A stretch of 64,000 nt of DNA, taken from contig JAJPKO010000027.1 of the NCBI GenBank assembly GCA_021323655.1, forward strand, positions 116,751-180,750, given 5' to 3'. The notes under the pieces were generated by a model. That model was not told the DNA's origin. It was given only the letters and a program-made list of their open reading frames with translations, and searched no databases. Source of the DNA: Acidobacteriaceae bacterium. Lineage in GTDB: Bacteria > Acidobacteriota > Terriglobia > Terriglobales > Acidobacteriaceae. The translations under genes were made by a program, and so were the position numbers. Below are positions 25,382-33,760 of this stretch, piece by piece. How positions within the stretch are numbered: the first letter of the stretch is position 1; the number at the start of each line of letters is the position of its first letter.

Positions 25382-26374
25382 ATGAAATTTTTACGCAGCC
25401 GAAATAAAGGCCTCATTCCCACACTCTGGATGGTCGCCCTGACCGGGTGCCTCGCAGGTTTTGCCGGGTGTCAGAGGGGAGCTTACCGGGTGGCGGTGAT
25501 TCCGCGGACGACGGCGTTGACGATCTGGGAGGCGGTGCATGCGGGGGCCGAATTTGCGGCCCGGCCTGCCGGGATCCAGGTGTACTGGAATGCACCTACA
25601 AGCGAAGACGATATTCAGCAGCAGGCCGCACTGGTGGACCGGATTGTGGATGAACGCTACGACGGCCTCGTGCTGGCTCCGGACCAGCCGCTGGCGCTCA
25701 TGTCTCCGGTACGACGGGCAATTGCGGAAGGGGTGCATACGGTGGTGATTGCCTCACCGTTGTCCATTCCAGCGCAGGAAAATCTTGCCTACATTGTGAA
25801 TGATGACGAGGCCACGGGGCGCATGGCAGCGATACGGCTGGGCCAGGTGCTGAATGGGCATGGCAGCGTGGTGGTAGTCGGGATCAATCCGGAATCACTC
25901 AGCGACTTGACGATTCTGCATTCGTTTGAGGCGGCGTTGCAAAGGCACTTTTCCGGAATCTTGATAGCCGACCGGCGCATGGGCACGCACAACATTACGG
26001 AAGCGCAGCAGATTGCAGATGAGGTGCTGGCCACGCATCCGAGGCTGGATGCGATTTTTTCGCTTTCCGCAATGACGAGTAATGGTGCGGTGGCGGCGCT
26101 GCAGGCGAGAAATCTTACAGGGAAAGTAAAGCTCATTGGATTTGAGCAGAGCGTTGAGCTAGGAAATGCGGTCCATTCGGGCAGTATGGACTCGCTGATG
26201 GCGGAAGACACCTATGAAATGGGCCATCGCGCGCTCAGCCTGCTGGCGCAATACCGCTCGGGGAGCCTGCCACCGGTGGAGGTCCGGCTGCAACCGGTGT
26301 TGCTGACCAGGGCAAATATTGACACTCCAAAGGGAAGAACGCTGATCAACCGCGACTGGGGACAGAAACCATGA
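25382..26374 (+). CDS. Periplasmic-binding-protein lipoprotein (LacI/ribose-binding fold)
   Basis: About 330 residues from ATG 25382. The N-terminus is a lipoprotein signal with two possible lipoboxes, LTGC (Cys23) and FAGC (Cys30). The rest is a type I periplasmic-binding fold: YRVAVIPRTTALTIWEAVHAGAEFAA, here in its VAVIPRTTALTIWEAV core, the DRIVDERYDGLVLAPDQP segment, NDDEATGRMAAIRLGQ, DAIFSLSAMTSNGAVAALQ and KVKLIGFEQS. These are the hallmarks of sugar-binding proteins and of LacI effector domains. No ABC transporter permease or ATPase is nearby. Its stop overlaps the sensor-kinase start (ATGA), so it is most likely a ligand sensor that signals to that kinase. Confidence 0.85.
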   Translation: MKFLRSRNKGLIPTLWMVALTGCLAGFAGCQRGAYRVAVIPRTTALTIWEAVHAGAEFAARPAGIQVYWNAPTSEDDIQQQAALVDRIVDERYDGLVLAPDQPLALMSPVRRAIAEGVHTVVIASPLSIPAQENLAYIVNDDEATGRMAAIRLGQVLNGHGSVVVVGINPESLSDLTILHSFEAALQRHFSGILIADRRMGTHNITEAQQIADEVLATHPRLDAIFSLSAMTSNGAVAALQARNLTGKVKLIGFEQSVELGNAVHSGSMDSLMAEDTYEMGHRALSLLAQYRSGSLPPVEVRLQPVLLTRANIDTPKGRTLINRDWGQKP

Positions 26375-28482
26375 AGAAGACATGGTTCTTTATCGCGGTT
26401 TCGATGGCGGCAGTTGCGGCCGCGCTGCTGTTTTGGCGCAGTCCATGGCGCGGACTTCCCTATCAGGACTCCTTTGCGGCGGGAAAGATGAGTGAGTGGA
26501 AGCCTTATGCCGGCAACTGGAGCGTGCAGAACGGCGAGATCAGGAATGATTCCAATGAGCGAGGCGCAAAGCTGATTACAGGATCGCTGTTTTGGAGAGA
26601 CTACTCGGTCGAGGCTGATATTGAGCTGCTGGGGGATGGCGGCGATGCCGGACTGATGATTCGAGCGAGCGATACGGAGCGCGGAGTTGATTCTTATGAC
26701 GGCTATTACGCTGGCGTGCGCACGACGGACCAGGCGCTGGTGCTGGGACGCGCGGAGCATGGATGGATCGAGTTTCCACCTGTGAAGATGCCCGGAGGGG
26801 TGAAACCGGGCAGGTGGTATCACCTGAAGCTGGGTGCGTTTGGTTGCAGCATCAGCGCTTCTGCGCAGGAGATTGGGGCAAACAATGCGCAAACGATCAC
26901 GGCGCATGATCCAAACTGCTTCCGCTCAGGCAAGATTGGCCTGCGCTCCATGGTGGCGGGCGGTGTGTGGCGCAATGTGCGGGCCGAGCGGCTGACGAGC
27001 GCAGAGGCGGCAGTGCTGACCTCAGCGAAATATCCGGTGCAGATGGCGGTGTATCCGACGAACCAGGGAACTTTGCCGACGTCGGAAAATGTACCAGCCC
27101 CAGCTGCGGAGGCCCCGCATGAAAGCGGGCCGGTTGTACCGATCCAGAATCTGCGGCTGTTTCCGGTCCTGGAACCGACGGACGCTGTGGTGCGAGGCAC
27201 CGTCATTCTGACCGATCCGCTGTATGTGCAGGATTCGAGCGGCGGCGTTGAGGTAGAGATGCAGACGCGCGCGCTGCTGCGCATTGGCGATGAGGTTGAG
27301 GTGGAAGGAGACGTGTATCCGCACGGGCTGACGGCAACGATACGGAATGCGATGGTGCGTCCGCTGGGTGGGATGGCGCCAAAGCCGCCTCTTTCCGTCA
27401 CTGCGGACCAGGCGGCGACGGGTGCATACCACGCCATGTTTATTGAAGTGGAGGGAACGCTGCAGAACAAGGCTGCAACGGCAGACGGCCTTACAATGCT
27501 GGAGCTCCGCGATGGACAACAGGTGTTTCGCGCTTTGCCGGCTTCGATGGCGGTCTCCTCGTCGTTGAAGAAGTTGAAGAACAACAGCCTGCTGCGCCTG
27601 CGCGGTGTTTGCCTGGTAAATGCGGCGTATACGCAGAATGCTGTTCCGTTTGCGCTGCTGGTGAGCTCGAGCGAGGACGTGAAGGTCCTGGTCGGGCCAC
27701 CGTGGTGGAGCGCGGAACACCTGCTGGCGCTCGCGATTCTGATGCTGGCGCTGGGATATTTTGTGCATTTTCTCTATAGCCGCGCAGAACAATGGCGGCT
27801 GCGCGCGGTGATAGATGAGCGCGAGCGGCTGGCGCACGAGATCCATGACACGCTGGCGCAGAGCTTTGCCGGGATCGGGTTTCAGCTTCGCGCGATTCGC
27901 AACCGGGTGTCGCGGAGCACGGCCCCGCTGGACAACTCCACTTTGCTGGAAGAGCTGAACCGCGCGAGCGAACTGGTGCGGCACAGCCATGACGAGGCGC
28001 GGCGCAGCATTACGACGCTGCGGCCCGATGCCACAGAAGCAGGCGGTCTGATTGCTGCGCTTGAACAGATTGCGCGGCAGATGGTGGGGCGGCACCCGGT
28101 ACGCATTGAGACCTCGGTGGAAGGCGAGGCCAGGCTGATTCCGCTGCGCGTGCTTGATTGCCTCTTCCGCATCGGGCAGGAATCCATTGCAAACGCGGTG
28201 CAGCATGGGCATCCGGGAAAGCTCAGCATTCGGGCCATTTATCTTCCGGCGCAGATTACGCTCGTGATTGAAGATGACGGATCAGGCTTTGTGCCACGGC
28301 ACGATTCAGACGGTTTTGGGTTGGCGGGAATGCGACGCCGTGCAGAAAGCATTGGCGGCTCGCTGAAGATTGAAACGGCCCCGGGCCAGGGTACGCGTAT
28401 TGTTGTGGAGGCCCCGGCGCCTCCGGAAAAACACAGACTGCTGCGGATTGCTTATGATGAGGAGAAGCATGTCTCGAATTAG
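26371..28482 (+). CDS. NarL-type sensor histidine kinase with lectin-like and OB-like periplasmic domains
   Basis: A 703-residue membrane kinase. A helix at residues 5-22 leads to a large periplasmic part: residues 30-210 resemble a concanavalin/DUF1080-like (3-keto-disaccharide hydrolase) sandwich (YQDSFAAGKMSEWKPYAGNW, DYSVEADIELLG, RWYHLKLGAFG), and 255-440 resemble an OB-type fold (VRGTVILTDPLYVQDSSGG, GDEVEVEGDVYP). A second helix (449-468) precedes a HisKA_3 domain with phospho-accepting H492 (AHEIHDTLAQ) and an HATPase_c domain (IGQESIANAVQHG, GFGLAGMRRRAES). It overlaps the lipoprotein gene by 4 bases and the regulator by 14, so the three are co-expressed. Confidence 0.88.
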   Translation: MKKTWFFIAVSMAAVAAALLFWRSPWRGLPYQDSFAAGKMSEWKPYAGNWSVQNGEIRNDSNERGAKLITGSLFWRDYSVEADIELLGDGGDAGLMIRASDTERGVDSYDGYYAGVRTTDQALVLGRAEHGWIEFPPVKMPGGVKPGRWYHLKLGAFGCSISASAQEIGANNAQTITAHDPNCFRSGKIGLRSMVAGGVWRNVRAERLTSAEAAVLTSAKYPVQMAVYPTNQGTLPTSENVPAPAAEAPHESGPVVPIQNLRLFPVLEPTDAVVRGTVILTDPLYVQDSSGGVEVEMQTRALLRIGDEVEVEGDVYPHGLTATIRNAMVRPLGGMAPKPPLSVTADQAATGAYHAMFIEVEGTLQNKAATADGLTMLELRDGQQVFRALPASMAVSSSLKKLKNNSLLRLRGVCLVNAAYTQNAVPFALLVSSSEDVKVLVGPPWWSAEHLLALAILMLALGYFVHFLYSRAEQWRLRAVIDERERLAHEIHDTLAQSFAGIGFQLRAIRNRVSRSTAPLDNSTLLEELNRASELVRHSHDEARRSITTLRPDATEAGGLIAALEQIARQMVGRHPVRIETSVEGEARLIPLRVLDCLFRIGQESIANAVQHGHPGKLSIRAIYLPAQITLVIEDDGSGFVPRHDSDGFGLAGMRRRAESIGGSLKIETAPGQGTRIVVEAPAPPEKHRLLRIAYDEEKHVSN

Positions 28483-29254
28483 CATTCTGATTGCCGATGA
28501 CCATCCGGTGGTGCGCGCAGGGCTGGCGAGCATGCTTGCCACTTATCCCGACCTGGATGTGGTGGGCAACGTTTCGGATGGGCAGCAGGCGCTCGATCTG
28601 ATCAGGACGCGGCCGGTGGACATTCTGCTGCTGGACCTGCGCATGCCGTCGCTCAATGGTGAACAGACGTTGCGGGCCATTCGCCAACTGGACGCGCCTC
28701 CCCGCGTGATTGTGCTGACAAGCTATGAGAGCGATGAGGACATCTACGGCGCAATCCGCGCCGGGGCCCATGGTTATTTGCTGAAGGCATCTTCAGAAGA
28801 AGAGATGATGAGCGCCATTCATACTGTGCATGCGGGCAAGCGATATCTGCCGCCACATATTGCTGCGCGCTTTGCCGATCGGGTGCCGCGGGCCAACCTT
28901 GAACCCCGGCAGCGCGAGATTCTGGACCTGATTGCCGAAGGGTTGACTGACACGCAGATTGCCGAGAAGACCGGATTGGGTATTGCTGAAATCTGGGACG
29001 ACCTCAACACCATTATCGAAACCCTGGATGCGCTGGAAGAGAGTCGGCTGCAGGCCGGCAAGATTACGATTGCCGACATTGCCCGCGAGGCCGGGGTCTC
29101 GATGGCAACCGTCTCGCGCGTGCTGCACAATAAGGGCAAGCACACCGAAGAGACGCGTAAGGCAGTGATGAAGGTGGTGCGGGAGTATGACTTCCAGATT
29201 AATGACAAGGCCGCTTCCCTAGCCATGATGCGCAGTTCTTCGTCCCAGGAATAG
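28469..29254 (+). CDS. Response regulator with LacI-type DNA-binding output domain
   Basis: A 261-residue protein from ATG 28469. Receiver domain, residues 4-120: acidic D10/D11, phospho-acceptor D56 in DILLLDLRMP, T84 and K106. Residues 143-190 look like a LuxR/NarL HTH start (LEPRQREILDLIAEGLTDTQIAEKTG) whose recognition helix has diverged (GIAEIWDDLNTIIE). Residues 197-252 are a LacI-family DNA-binding domain: ITIADIAREAGVSMATVSRV, then the hinge-helix region around Y240 and N245 (Y-x4-N-x2-AASLA). The protein stops right after this hinge, so the usual LacI effector domain is absent. It overlaps the kinase gene by 14 bases. Known regulators end in either NarL or LacI domains; this combination is unusual. 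Confidence 0.88.
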   Translation: MSRISILIADDHPVVRAGLASMLATYPDLDVVGNVSDGQQALDLIRTRPVDILLLDLRMPSLNGEQTLRAIRQLDAPPRVIVLTSYESDEDIYGAIRAGAHGYLLKASSEEEMMSAIHTVHAGKRYLPPHIAARFADRVPRANLEPRQREILDLIAEGLTDTQIAEKTGLGIAEIWDDLNTIIETLDALEESRLQAGKITIADIAREAGVSMATVSRVLHNKGKHTEETRKAVMKVVREYDFQINDKAASLAMMRSSSSQE

Positions 29255-29272
29255 GACTCCCTGCATTTCTTA

Positions 29273-29285
29273 TAAAGTATTCATA
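29273..29285 (+). repeat. 13-bp direct repeat, copy 1
   Basis: TAAAGTATTCATA, identical to 29429-29441. It begins 19 bases after the stop codon of the LacI-type regulator. The function is unknown; it could be a binding site upstream of hsp20. Confidence 0.4.
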
Positions 29286-29428
29286 TTGAATTAGTTACGG
29301 TGATCCTGGGCTAAAGCACCTTGCCTGGAGAATGCCGAGTGCCTGAAGGCCAGTGCTTCTATCCTTGATTCTGCCCTTCCTCTGCCATGCTTCATTGCGC
29401 CTTTGTTCTATGCCCCCTACTTTCTCGG

Positions 29429-29441
29429 TAAAGTATTCATA
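29429..29441 (+). repeat. 13-bp direct repeat, copy 2
   Basis: TAAAGTATTCATA, identical to 29273-29285, about 190 bases upstream of the hsp20 start codon. The function is unknown. Confidence 0.4.
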
Positions 29442-29631
29442 AAAATGTGGTTAGGTCTTTTTTTAGAACGCGCTTTGCGCGAAACCGGCCTGGATCCGCT
29501 CGCTTCGCGAAACGCAGGCATCTTTTAACTTAGATTGATAATAAGACGCTCATATTTTATGCAACTCATATGCTATAGTCTGAATCAGATGGGATGTAAG
29601 CAACTCTGAAACTCTTTGGAGGAAACTTCCT

Positions 29632-30123
29632 ATGGCCATTACTCGTTGGGACCCTTTTCGTGATGTACTTGCTCTGCAGAACCGCCTGAACTCGCTCTTT
29701 GACGACTACACACGCGGACAAGGCGACCAGGAAGCTCTGACGGCGACTTTCGTCCCCCCGGTGGACATCTATGAGGACGAGCACAAGGTTGTGCTCAAGC
29801 TGGAAGTTCCGGGCATGAAGCAGGACGAGCTGGATGTTCGCCTGGAGAACAACACGCTGACTGTTCGCGGTGAGCGCAAGTTCGAGAAAGAGGAGAAGCA
29901 GGAGAACTTCCACCGCATTGAGCGGCGCTATGGCAGCTTCTACCGGGCGTTCACGGTGCCGAGCACAATGGACACCGATTCAGTACAGGCAAACTATGAT
30001 GCCGGCGTGCTGAAGATTGAGCTGAACAAGAAGGCGGAAGCCAAGCCGAAGCAGATCAAGGTGAATGTCGACTCCTCACCCAGGCCGATTGAGGCAGACA
30101 AGACCGAGAAAACGGCGGCATGA
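29632..30123 (+). CDS. Hsp20/alpha-crystallin family small heat-shock protein
   Basis: A 163-residue cytosolic holdase chaperone. The N-terminal MAITRWDPFRDVLALQNRLN is typical. The alpha-crystallin domain runs about residues 38-140 (PPVDIYEDEHKVVLKLEVPG, VRLENNTLTVRGERKFEKEE, FYRAFTVPSTMDTDSVQANY, DAGVLKIELNKKAEAKPKQI, quoted in parts). GGAGGAAACTTCCT sits before the ATG as a strong ribosome site. Such proteins hold unfolding clients for refolding by ClpB-DnaK, and clpB is the next gene downstream, beyond a terminator. Heat regulation is likely but I cannot name the promoter type. Confidence 0.95.
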   Translation: MAITRWDPFRDVLALQNRLNSLFDDYTRGQGDQEALTATFVPPVDIYEDEHKVVLKLEVPGMKQDELDVRLENNTLTVRGERKFEKEEKQENFHRIERRYGSFYRAFTVPSTMDTDSVQANYDAGVLKIELNKKAEAKPKQIKVNVDSSPRPIEADKTEKTAA

Positions 30124-30148
30124 GCCGATAGAACATCTAAATCAGTGG

Positions 30149-30175
30149 GGGCGGGGTTGTTCCCCGCCCTTTTTT
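30149..30175 (+). terminator. Rho-independent terminator of hsp20
   Basis: A perfect 8-bp stem GGGCGGGG/CCCCGCCC with a TTGTT loop is followed directly by TTTTTT, 26 bases after the hsp20 stop codon. It separates hsp20 from clpB. Confidence 0.92.
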
Positions 30176-30312
30176 GAAGAGCGAAAATGATTCGTTGGTT
30201 TCCATTCCTCAGTCTCCAGTGCCAGGGATTTTAACGATCACGAACATTCCACCTGGGGATGCGGCAGATAAAAACCGGCTCTCAGCATGACAACGCTGGG
30301 GGTAACAACCGT

Positions 30313-30339
30313 GGACTGGCAACTGACAACTAACAACTG
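30313..30339 (+). repeat. Dispersed 27-bp intergenic repeat, copy 2
   Basis: Matches the minus strand of 7307-7333 at 24 of 27 positions, with shared blocks GGACTG, AACTGACAACTAA and AACTG. It lies 19 bases upstream of the clpB start. Part of it recurs once more in degenerate form (AACAACTGG repeated) before the ATG. Confidence 0.6.
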
Positions 30340-30357
30340 GAACAACTGGAAACTACT

Positions 30358-33012
30358 ATGGCAATTCGTTGGGACAAATTTACAGTGAAATCGCAGGAAG
30401 CGGTGCAGGCGGCCAGCTCGCTGGCCACGGAGAATGGCAATCCGGAGCTGCTGCCGCTGCATCTGCTTGCAGCTCTGCTTGGGGACAAGGAAGGGATCAT
30501 TGTTCCGGTGCTGGAGAAGGTGGGCGTTCCGGCGTCGCAGCTTTTGCTGAAGGCGCAGGAGGCCATTGGCCGGTTGCCGAAGGTCTCTGGTTCCGGCGTG
30601 CAGCCCAGCATGTCTGCCGCACTGCAGAAGGTGCTCGAGCAGGCGTTTAAGGAAGCAGACAACTTTAAGGACGAGTACGTCTCAACGGAGCACTTGTTGC
30701 TGTCGCTGGCGCAACAGAAGAATGATGGAGCGCAACTGCTGCTGGCATCCTTTGGAGCGACGTATGACGCGATTTTGAAGGGACTGACGACGGTACGCGG
30801 CAATCAACGGGTGACGGACCAGAATCCTGAGGCGAAATACCAGGCGCTGGAAAAGTATGCAAAGGACCTGACCGAACTGGCGCGGCGCGGCAAGCTTGAC
30901 CCCGTGATTGGGCGCGATGAGGAGATTCGGCGTGTGGTGCAGGTGCTGGCGCGGCGCACCAAGAACAATCCGGTGCTGATTGGCGAGCCGGGCGTGGGCA
31001 AGACGGCGATTGTGGAAGGACTGGCGCGACGCATTGTTTCTGGCGATGTGCCCGAGGTGCTGCGCAGCAAGCGTGTGATTGGGCTGGACCTTGGGGCGAT
31101 GCTCGCCGGCGCGAAATATCGCGGCGAGTTTGAAGACCGCCTGAAGGCCGTACTGAAAGAGATTGAGGAGTCGAACGGCCAGATCATTCTGTTTATTGAT
31201 GAGCTGCACACGCTGGTGGGTGCGGGCGCGGCCGAGGGCGCAATTGACGCCTCAAACATGCTGAAGCCTGCGCTGGCGCGTGGCGAGCTGCGCGCGATTG
31301 GCGCGACAACACTGAATGAATATCGCAAATACATTGAAAAAGATGCGGCGCTGGAGCGGCGTTTCCAGCCGGTGTATGTGGGCGAGCCGAGCGTGGAGGA
31401 CACCATCGCCATTCTGCGTGGACTGAAGGAGCGTTATGAGGCCCACCACAATGTCCGCATTAAGGACTCGGCGATTATTGCCGCAGCGGAGCTTTCGCAC
31501 CGCTACATCTCTGACCGTTTTTTGCCGGACAAGGCGATTGATCTTGTAGACGAGGCGGCGGCATCGCTGGCGATCCAGATTGGCTCAGTGCCGACGGAAA
31601 TTGATCAACTGGAGCGCGAGGCCACATCACTCGAAATTGAAAAGGCGGCGCTGAAGCGCGAGAGCGACGAGAACTCAAAGAAGCGGCTGGAAGAAGTGGA
31701 GCGCGAGCTGGCTGCTTTGCGCGAGAAGACCACTGGCCTGCGCGCACGCTGGCAGAGGGAGCGGGATGCGATTACGCGGCTGGCTGAGCTGAAGAAAAAA
31801 GTGGAAGCGCTGCGCTTTGAAGCTGAAGAGCAGACGCGGCTGGGAAATCTCGAGCGCGCGGCACAGATCCAGTACGGCGATTTGCCCAAGCTTGAGACGG
31901 AGCTGCGGCAATTGAACGCAGTACAGGACGGCAACGCCGATGCGCAGCGCATGCTAAAGGAAGAGGTGGACGAGGAGGACATCGCCCGCATTGTTTCCAA
32001 GTGGACCGGTATCCCCGTCTCGAAAATGCTCGAGGGTGAGGTAAAGAAGCTCATCCAGATGGAAACGCGCCTGCACGAGCGTGTGATTGGGCAGGATGAG
32101 GCGCTGGCCATTGTGGCGAATGCCATCCGGCGCTCGCGAGCAGGGTTGAGTGATCCGAAGCGTCCGATTGGTTCATTCATCTTTCTGGGGCCGACGGGTG
32201 TGGGCAAGACCGAAACAGCGCGCGCACTGGCGGAGTTTCTGTTTGATGATGAGCAGGCGATGGTACGCATTGACATGTCCGAGTACATGGAGAAGCATGC
32301 TGTCGCGCGCTTGATTGGTGCTCCTCCGGGCTACATTGGCTTTGATGAAGGCGGGCAGTTGACGGAGGCGGTGCGGCGGCGTCCTTACTCCGTGGTGTTG
32401 TTTGATGAGATTGAGAAGGCGCATCCGGATGTATTTAACGTGCTGTTGCAGGTGCTGGATGATGGGCGGCTGACAGACTCAAAGGGCCGCACTGTGGACT
32501 TTAAGAACACGGTGCTGATTATGACGTCGAACCTGGGAGCGCAATTCCTCAATGCTGAGTCGCTCTCGAATGAAGCGTCGTTTGAGCGCGCGCGGCAGAA
32601 TGTGATGGATGTGCTGCGGCAGACCTTCCGTCCGGAATTCCTGAACCGCGTGGATGATATTGTCATCTTCCGCCCGCTGGGCGAAGAGCAGTTGACGAGC
32701 ATCATTGATCTGCGGCTGAACGACTTGAAAAAGCTGCTGGCCGACCGCCATATCACCATTACGCTGACGGATGCGGCAAAGCACATGCTGTTTACGCAGG
32801 GCTATGATCGCGCCTACGGAGCGCGTCCGCTGAAGAGGGCAATCCAGAAGCTGCTGCAGGACCCGCTGGCCATCAAAATACTGGACGGCGAGATTCTGCA
32901 CGGTGACGAGGTGAAGGTGGATGCGGACCCGCGCAACAACAAGCTGAGCTTTGATGTAACAAGCCGCGCCGGGATTGCGCTGGAGAGCCATGTGCCAATT
33001 GGCCGGGCATGA
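30358..33012 (+). CDS. clpB: ATP-dependent disaggregase ClpB
   Basis: An 884-residue Hsp100 chaperone that pulls aggregated proteins apart together with DnaK. An N-terminal Clp_N domain (residues 1-150) is followed by nucleotide-binding domain 1 with Walker A GEPGVGKT at residue 209 onward, the coiled-coil M-domain (about 410-530, rich in Glu/Lys/Arg), nucleotide-binding domain 2 with Walker A GPTGVGKT from residue 611, and the C-terminal D2-small domain. The M-domain distinguishes it from ClpA and ClpC. The length is normal. It lies downstream of hsp20, a functional partner, but beyond a terminator, so it has its own promoter. Confidence 0.97.
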   Translation: MAIRWDKFTVKSQEAVQAASSLATENGNPELLPLHLLAALLGDKEGIIVPVLEKVGVPASQLLLKAQEAIGRLPKVSGSGVQPSMSAALQKVLEQAFKEADNFKDEYVSTEHLLLSLAQQKNDGAQLLLASFGATYDAILKGLTTVRGNQRVTDQNPEAKYQALEKYAKDLTELARRGKLDPVIGRDEEIRRVVQVLARRTKNNPVLIGEPGVGKTAIVEGLARRIVSGDVPEVLRSKRVIGLDLGAMLAGAKYRGEFEDRLKAVLKEIEESNGQIILFIDELHTLVGAGAAEGAIDASNMLKPALARGELRAIGATTLNEYRKYIEKDAALERRFQPVYVGEPSVEDTIAILRGLKERYEAHHNVRIKDSAIIAAAELSHRYISDRFLPDKAIDLVDEAAASLAIQIGSVPTEIDQLEREATSLEIEKAALKRESDENSKKRLEEVERELAALREKTTGLRARWQRERDAITRLAELKKKVEALRFEAEEQTRLGNLERAAQIQYGDLPKLETELRQLNAVQDGNADAQRMLKEEVDEEDIARIVSKWTGIPVSKMLEGEVKKLIQMETRLHERVIGQDEALAIVANAIRRSRAGLSDPKRPIGSFIFLGPTGVGKTETARALAEFLFDDEQAMVRIDMSEYMEKHAVARLIGAPPGYIGFDEGGQLTEAVRRRPYSVVLFDEIEKAHPDVFNVLLQVLDDGRLTDSKGRTVDFKNTVLIMTSNLGAQFLNAESLSNEASFERARQNVMDVLRQTFRPEFLNRVDDIVIFRPLGEEQLTSIIDLRLNDLKKLLADRHITITLTDAAKHMLFTQGYDRAYGARPLKRAIQKLLQDPLAIKILDGEILHGDEVKVDADPRNNKLSFDVTSRAGIALESHVPIGRA

Positions 33013-33018
33013 ACCGAG

Positions 33019-33054
33019 TGCGGGAAATTCAGACTCAAGTCTGTATTTCCCGCA
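33019..33054. terminator. Perfect 16-bp stem hairpin after clpB
   Basis: Arms TGCGGGAAAT/ATTTCCCGCA and CAGACT/AGTCTG form a near-continuous stem with a 2-base loop, starting 7 bases after the clpB stop. No T run follows, but stability and position support a transcript end. Confidence 0.7.
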
Positions 33055-33072
33055 TACAATCGAACCCACCTT

Positions 33073-33207
33073 ATGAATACAGCCATACAAAATGTTCCGC
33101 TGTACCGCATTACTCCGGAATGGCGAGGTAGCGGTGCGATTTTTCCGGACACACGACCGGATGATACGGCGCTGATTTCTGCGATTGAGAAGGAACTGGA
33201 CAAGTAA
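33073..33207 (+). CDS. Small protein of 44 residues, unknown function
   Basis: An ORF too short for most gene finders. It encodes MNTAIQNVPLYRITPEWRGS followed by GAIFPDTRPDDTALISAIEK and ELDK. Reasons to believe it: it lies alone in an otherwise gene-free gap between clpB and the basic-protein gene, third positions are mostly G or C in the second half, and the composition is protein-like (balanced charge, amphipathic C-terminal helix). Against it: no ribosome site is visible before the ATG. No family is recognised. Confidence 0.4.
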   Translation: MNTAIQNVPLYRITPEWRGSGAIFPDTRPDDTALISAIEKELDK

Positions 33208-33304
33208 GCGAGCGCGCCGGTTGTACCTGGGATTGATTCTCTCGATTCCGTAGCGCACAACCCTTCTGCTTTGTTCCGCCTCCCACACACTGGAGGTAAG
33301 TACG

Positions 33305-33637
33305 ATGCCTGCAAAAAAGAAATCGAGCGGCAGGAAGTATGGGCCGAAGGCCTCAAAGTCAGTGGAGCGCGAGATGCACGCGATGAAGCGGGGCAAGCTG
33401 AAGAGCGGCCGCAGCGGAAAGAGAGTCACGAATCCAAAACAGGCGATTGCCATTGGACTTTCTGAGGCGCGCAAGGAAGGGGCGAAGGTGCCCAACCCTC
33501 CCAAGAAAAAAGGCGCGAAGAAGAGTTCTAAAAAGAGTACGAAGAAAAGTTCCGCGAAAAAGAGTTCTGCAAAGAAAAGTTCCGCGAAGAGGCGTTCCAG
33601 AAAGAAGAGTTCCAGCCGGAAATCGAGCCGGAAATAG
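33305..33637 (+). CDS. DUF6496-like small protein with histone H1-like basic tail
   Basis: A 110-residue, extremely basic protein. Residues 1-65 match the DUF6496 pattern (VEREMHAMKRGKLKSGRSGK, then VTNPKQAIAIGLSEARKEGA). The tail (66-110) consists of repeats of KKSS/AKKSS/RKSS, as in histone H1 and bacterial H1-like proteins, and would bind nucleic acid. GGAGGTAAGTACG before the ATG is a good ribosome site. It is monocistronic, next to chaperone genes. A nucleoid or DNA-protection role is inferred from composition. Confidence 0.8.
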   Translation: MPAKKKSSGRKYGPKASKSVEREMHAMKRGKLKSGRSGKRVTNPKQAIAIGLSEARKEGAKVPNPPKKKGAKKSSKKSTKKSSAKKSSAKKSSAKRRSRKKSSSRKSSRK

Positions 33638-33760
33638 CTTGCGAAAATACCCTGGTGAAATTCCAGTCCCCTTTCCCTCTGGCAATTTCCCCAGCGGTAA
33701 AAGCATTTCTTACGGTATTCTAGGCGGCAGATTCAATCCTGCATCTCTTACGAGGTTATT

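Larger units (their letters stand above)
29255..29631. other. Gene-free region upstream of hsp20
   Basis: 377 bases with no convincing ORF. It contains two exact copies of TAAAGTATTCATA (29273-29285 and 29429-29441, 156 bases apart), a GCGC-rich imperfect hairpin around 29470-29515, and AT-rich sequence with TATAGT at 29574-29579 that may be the hsp20 -10 box. I see no CIRCE element (TTAGCACTC inverted repeat). Confidence 0.5.

Noticed and set aside
27022..28212. Long minus-strand ORF opposite the sensor kinase (396 codons)
   Set aside because: It is the mirror frame of a GC-rich gene, very rich in Arg, Gln and His, without a start signal.
29535..29579. hsp20 promoter TTGATA / TATAGT
   Set aside because: The spacing is 33 bases, so the two boxes cannot belong to one promoter.
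33541..33630. Repeats in the basic tail as a tandem-repeat element
   Set aside because: The near-repeats follow from Lys/Ser/Ala codons of the coding sequence and do not extend beyond it.
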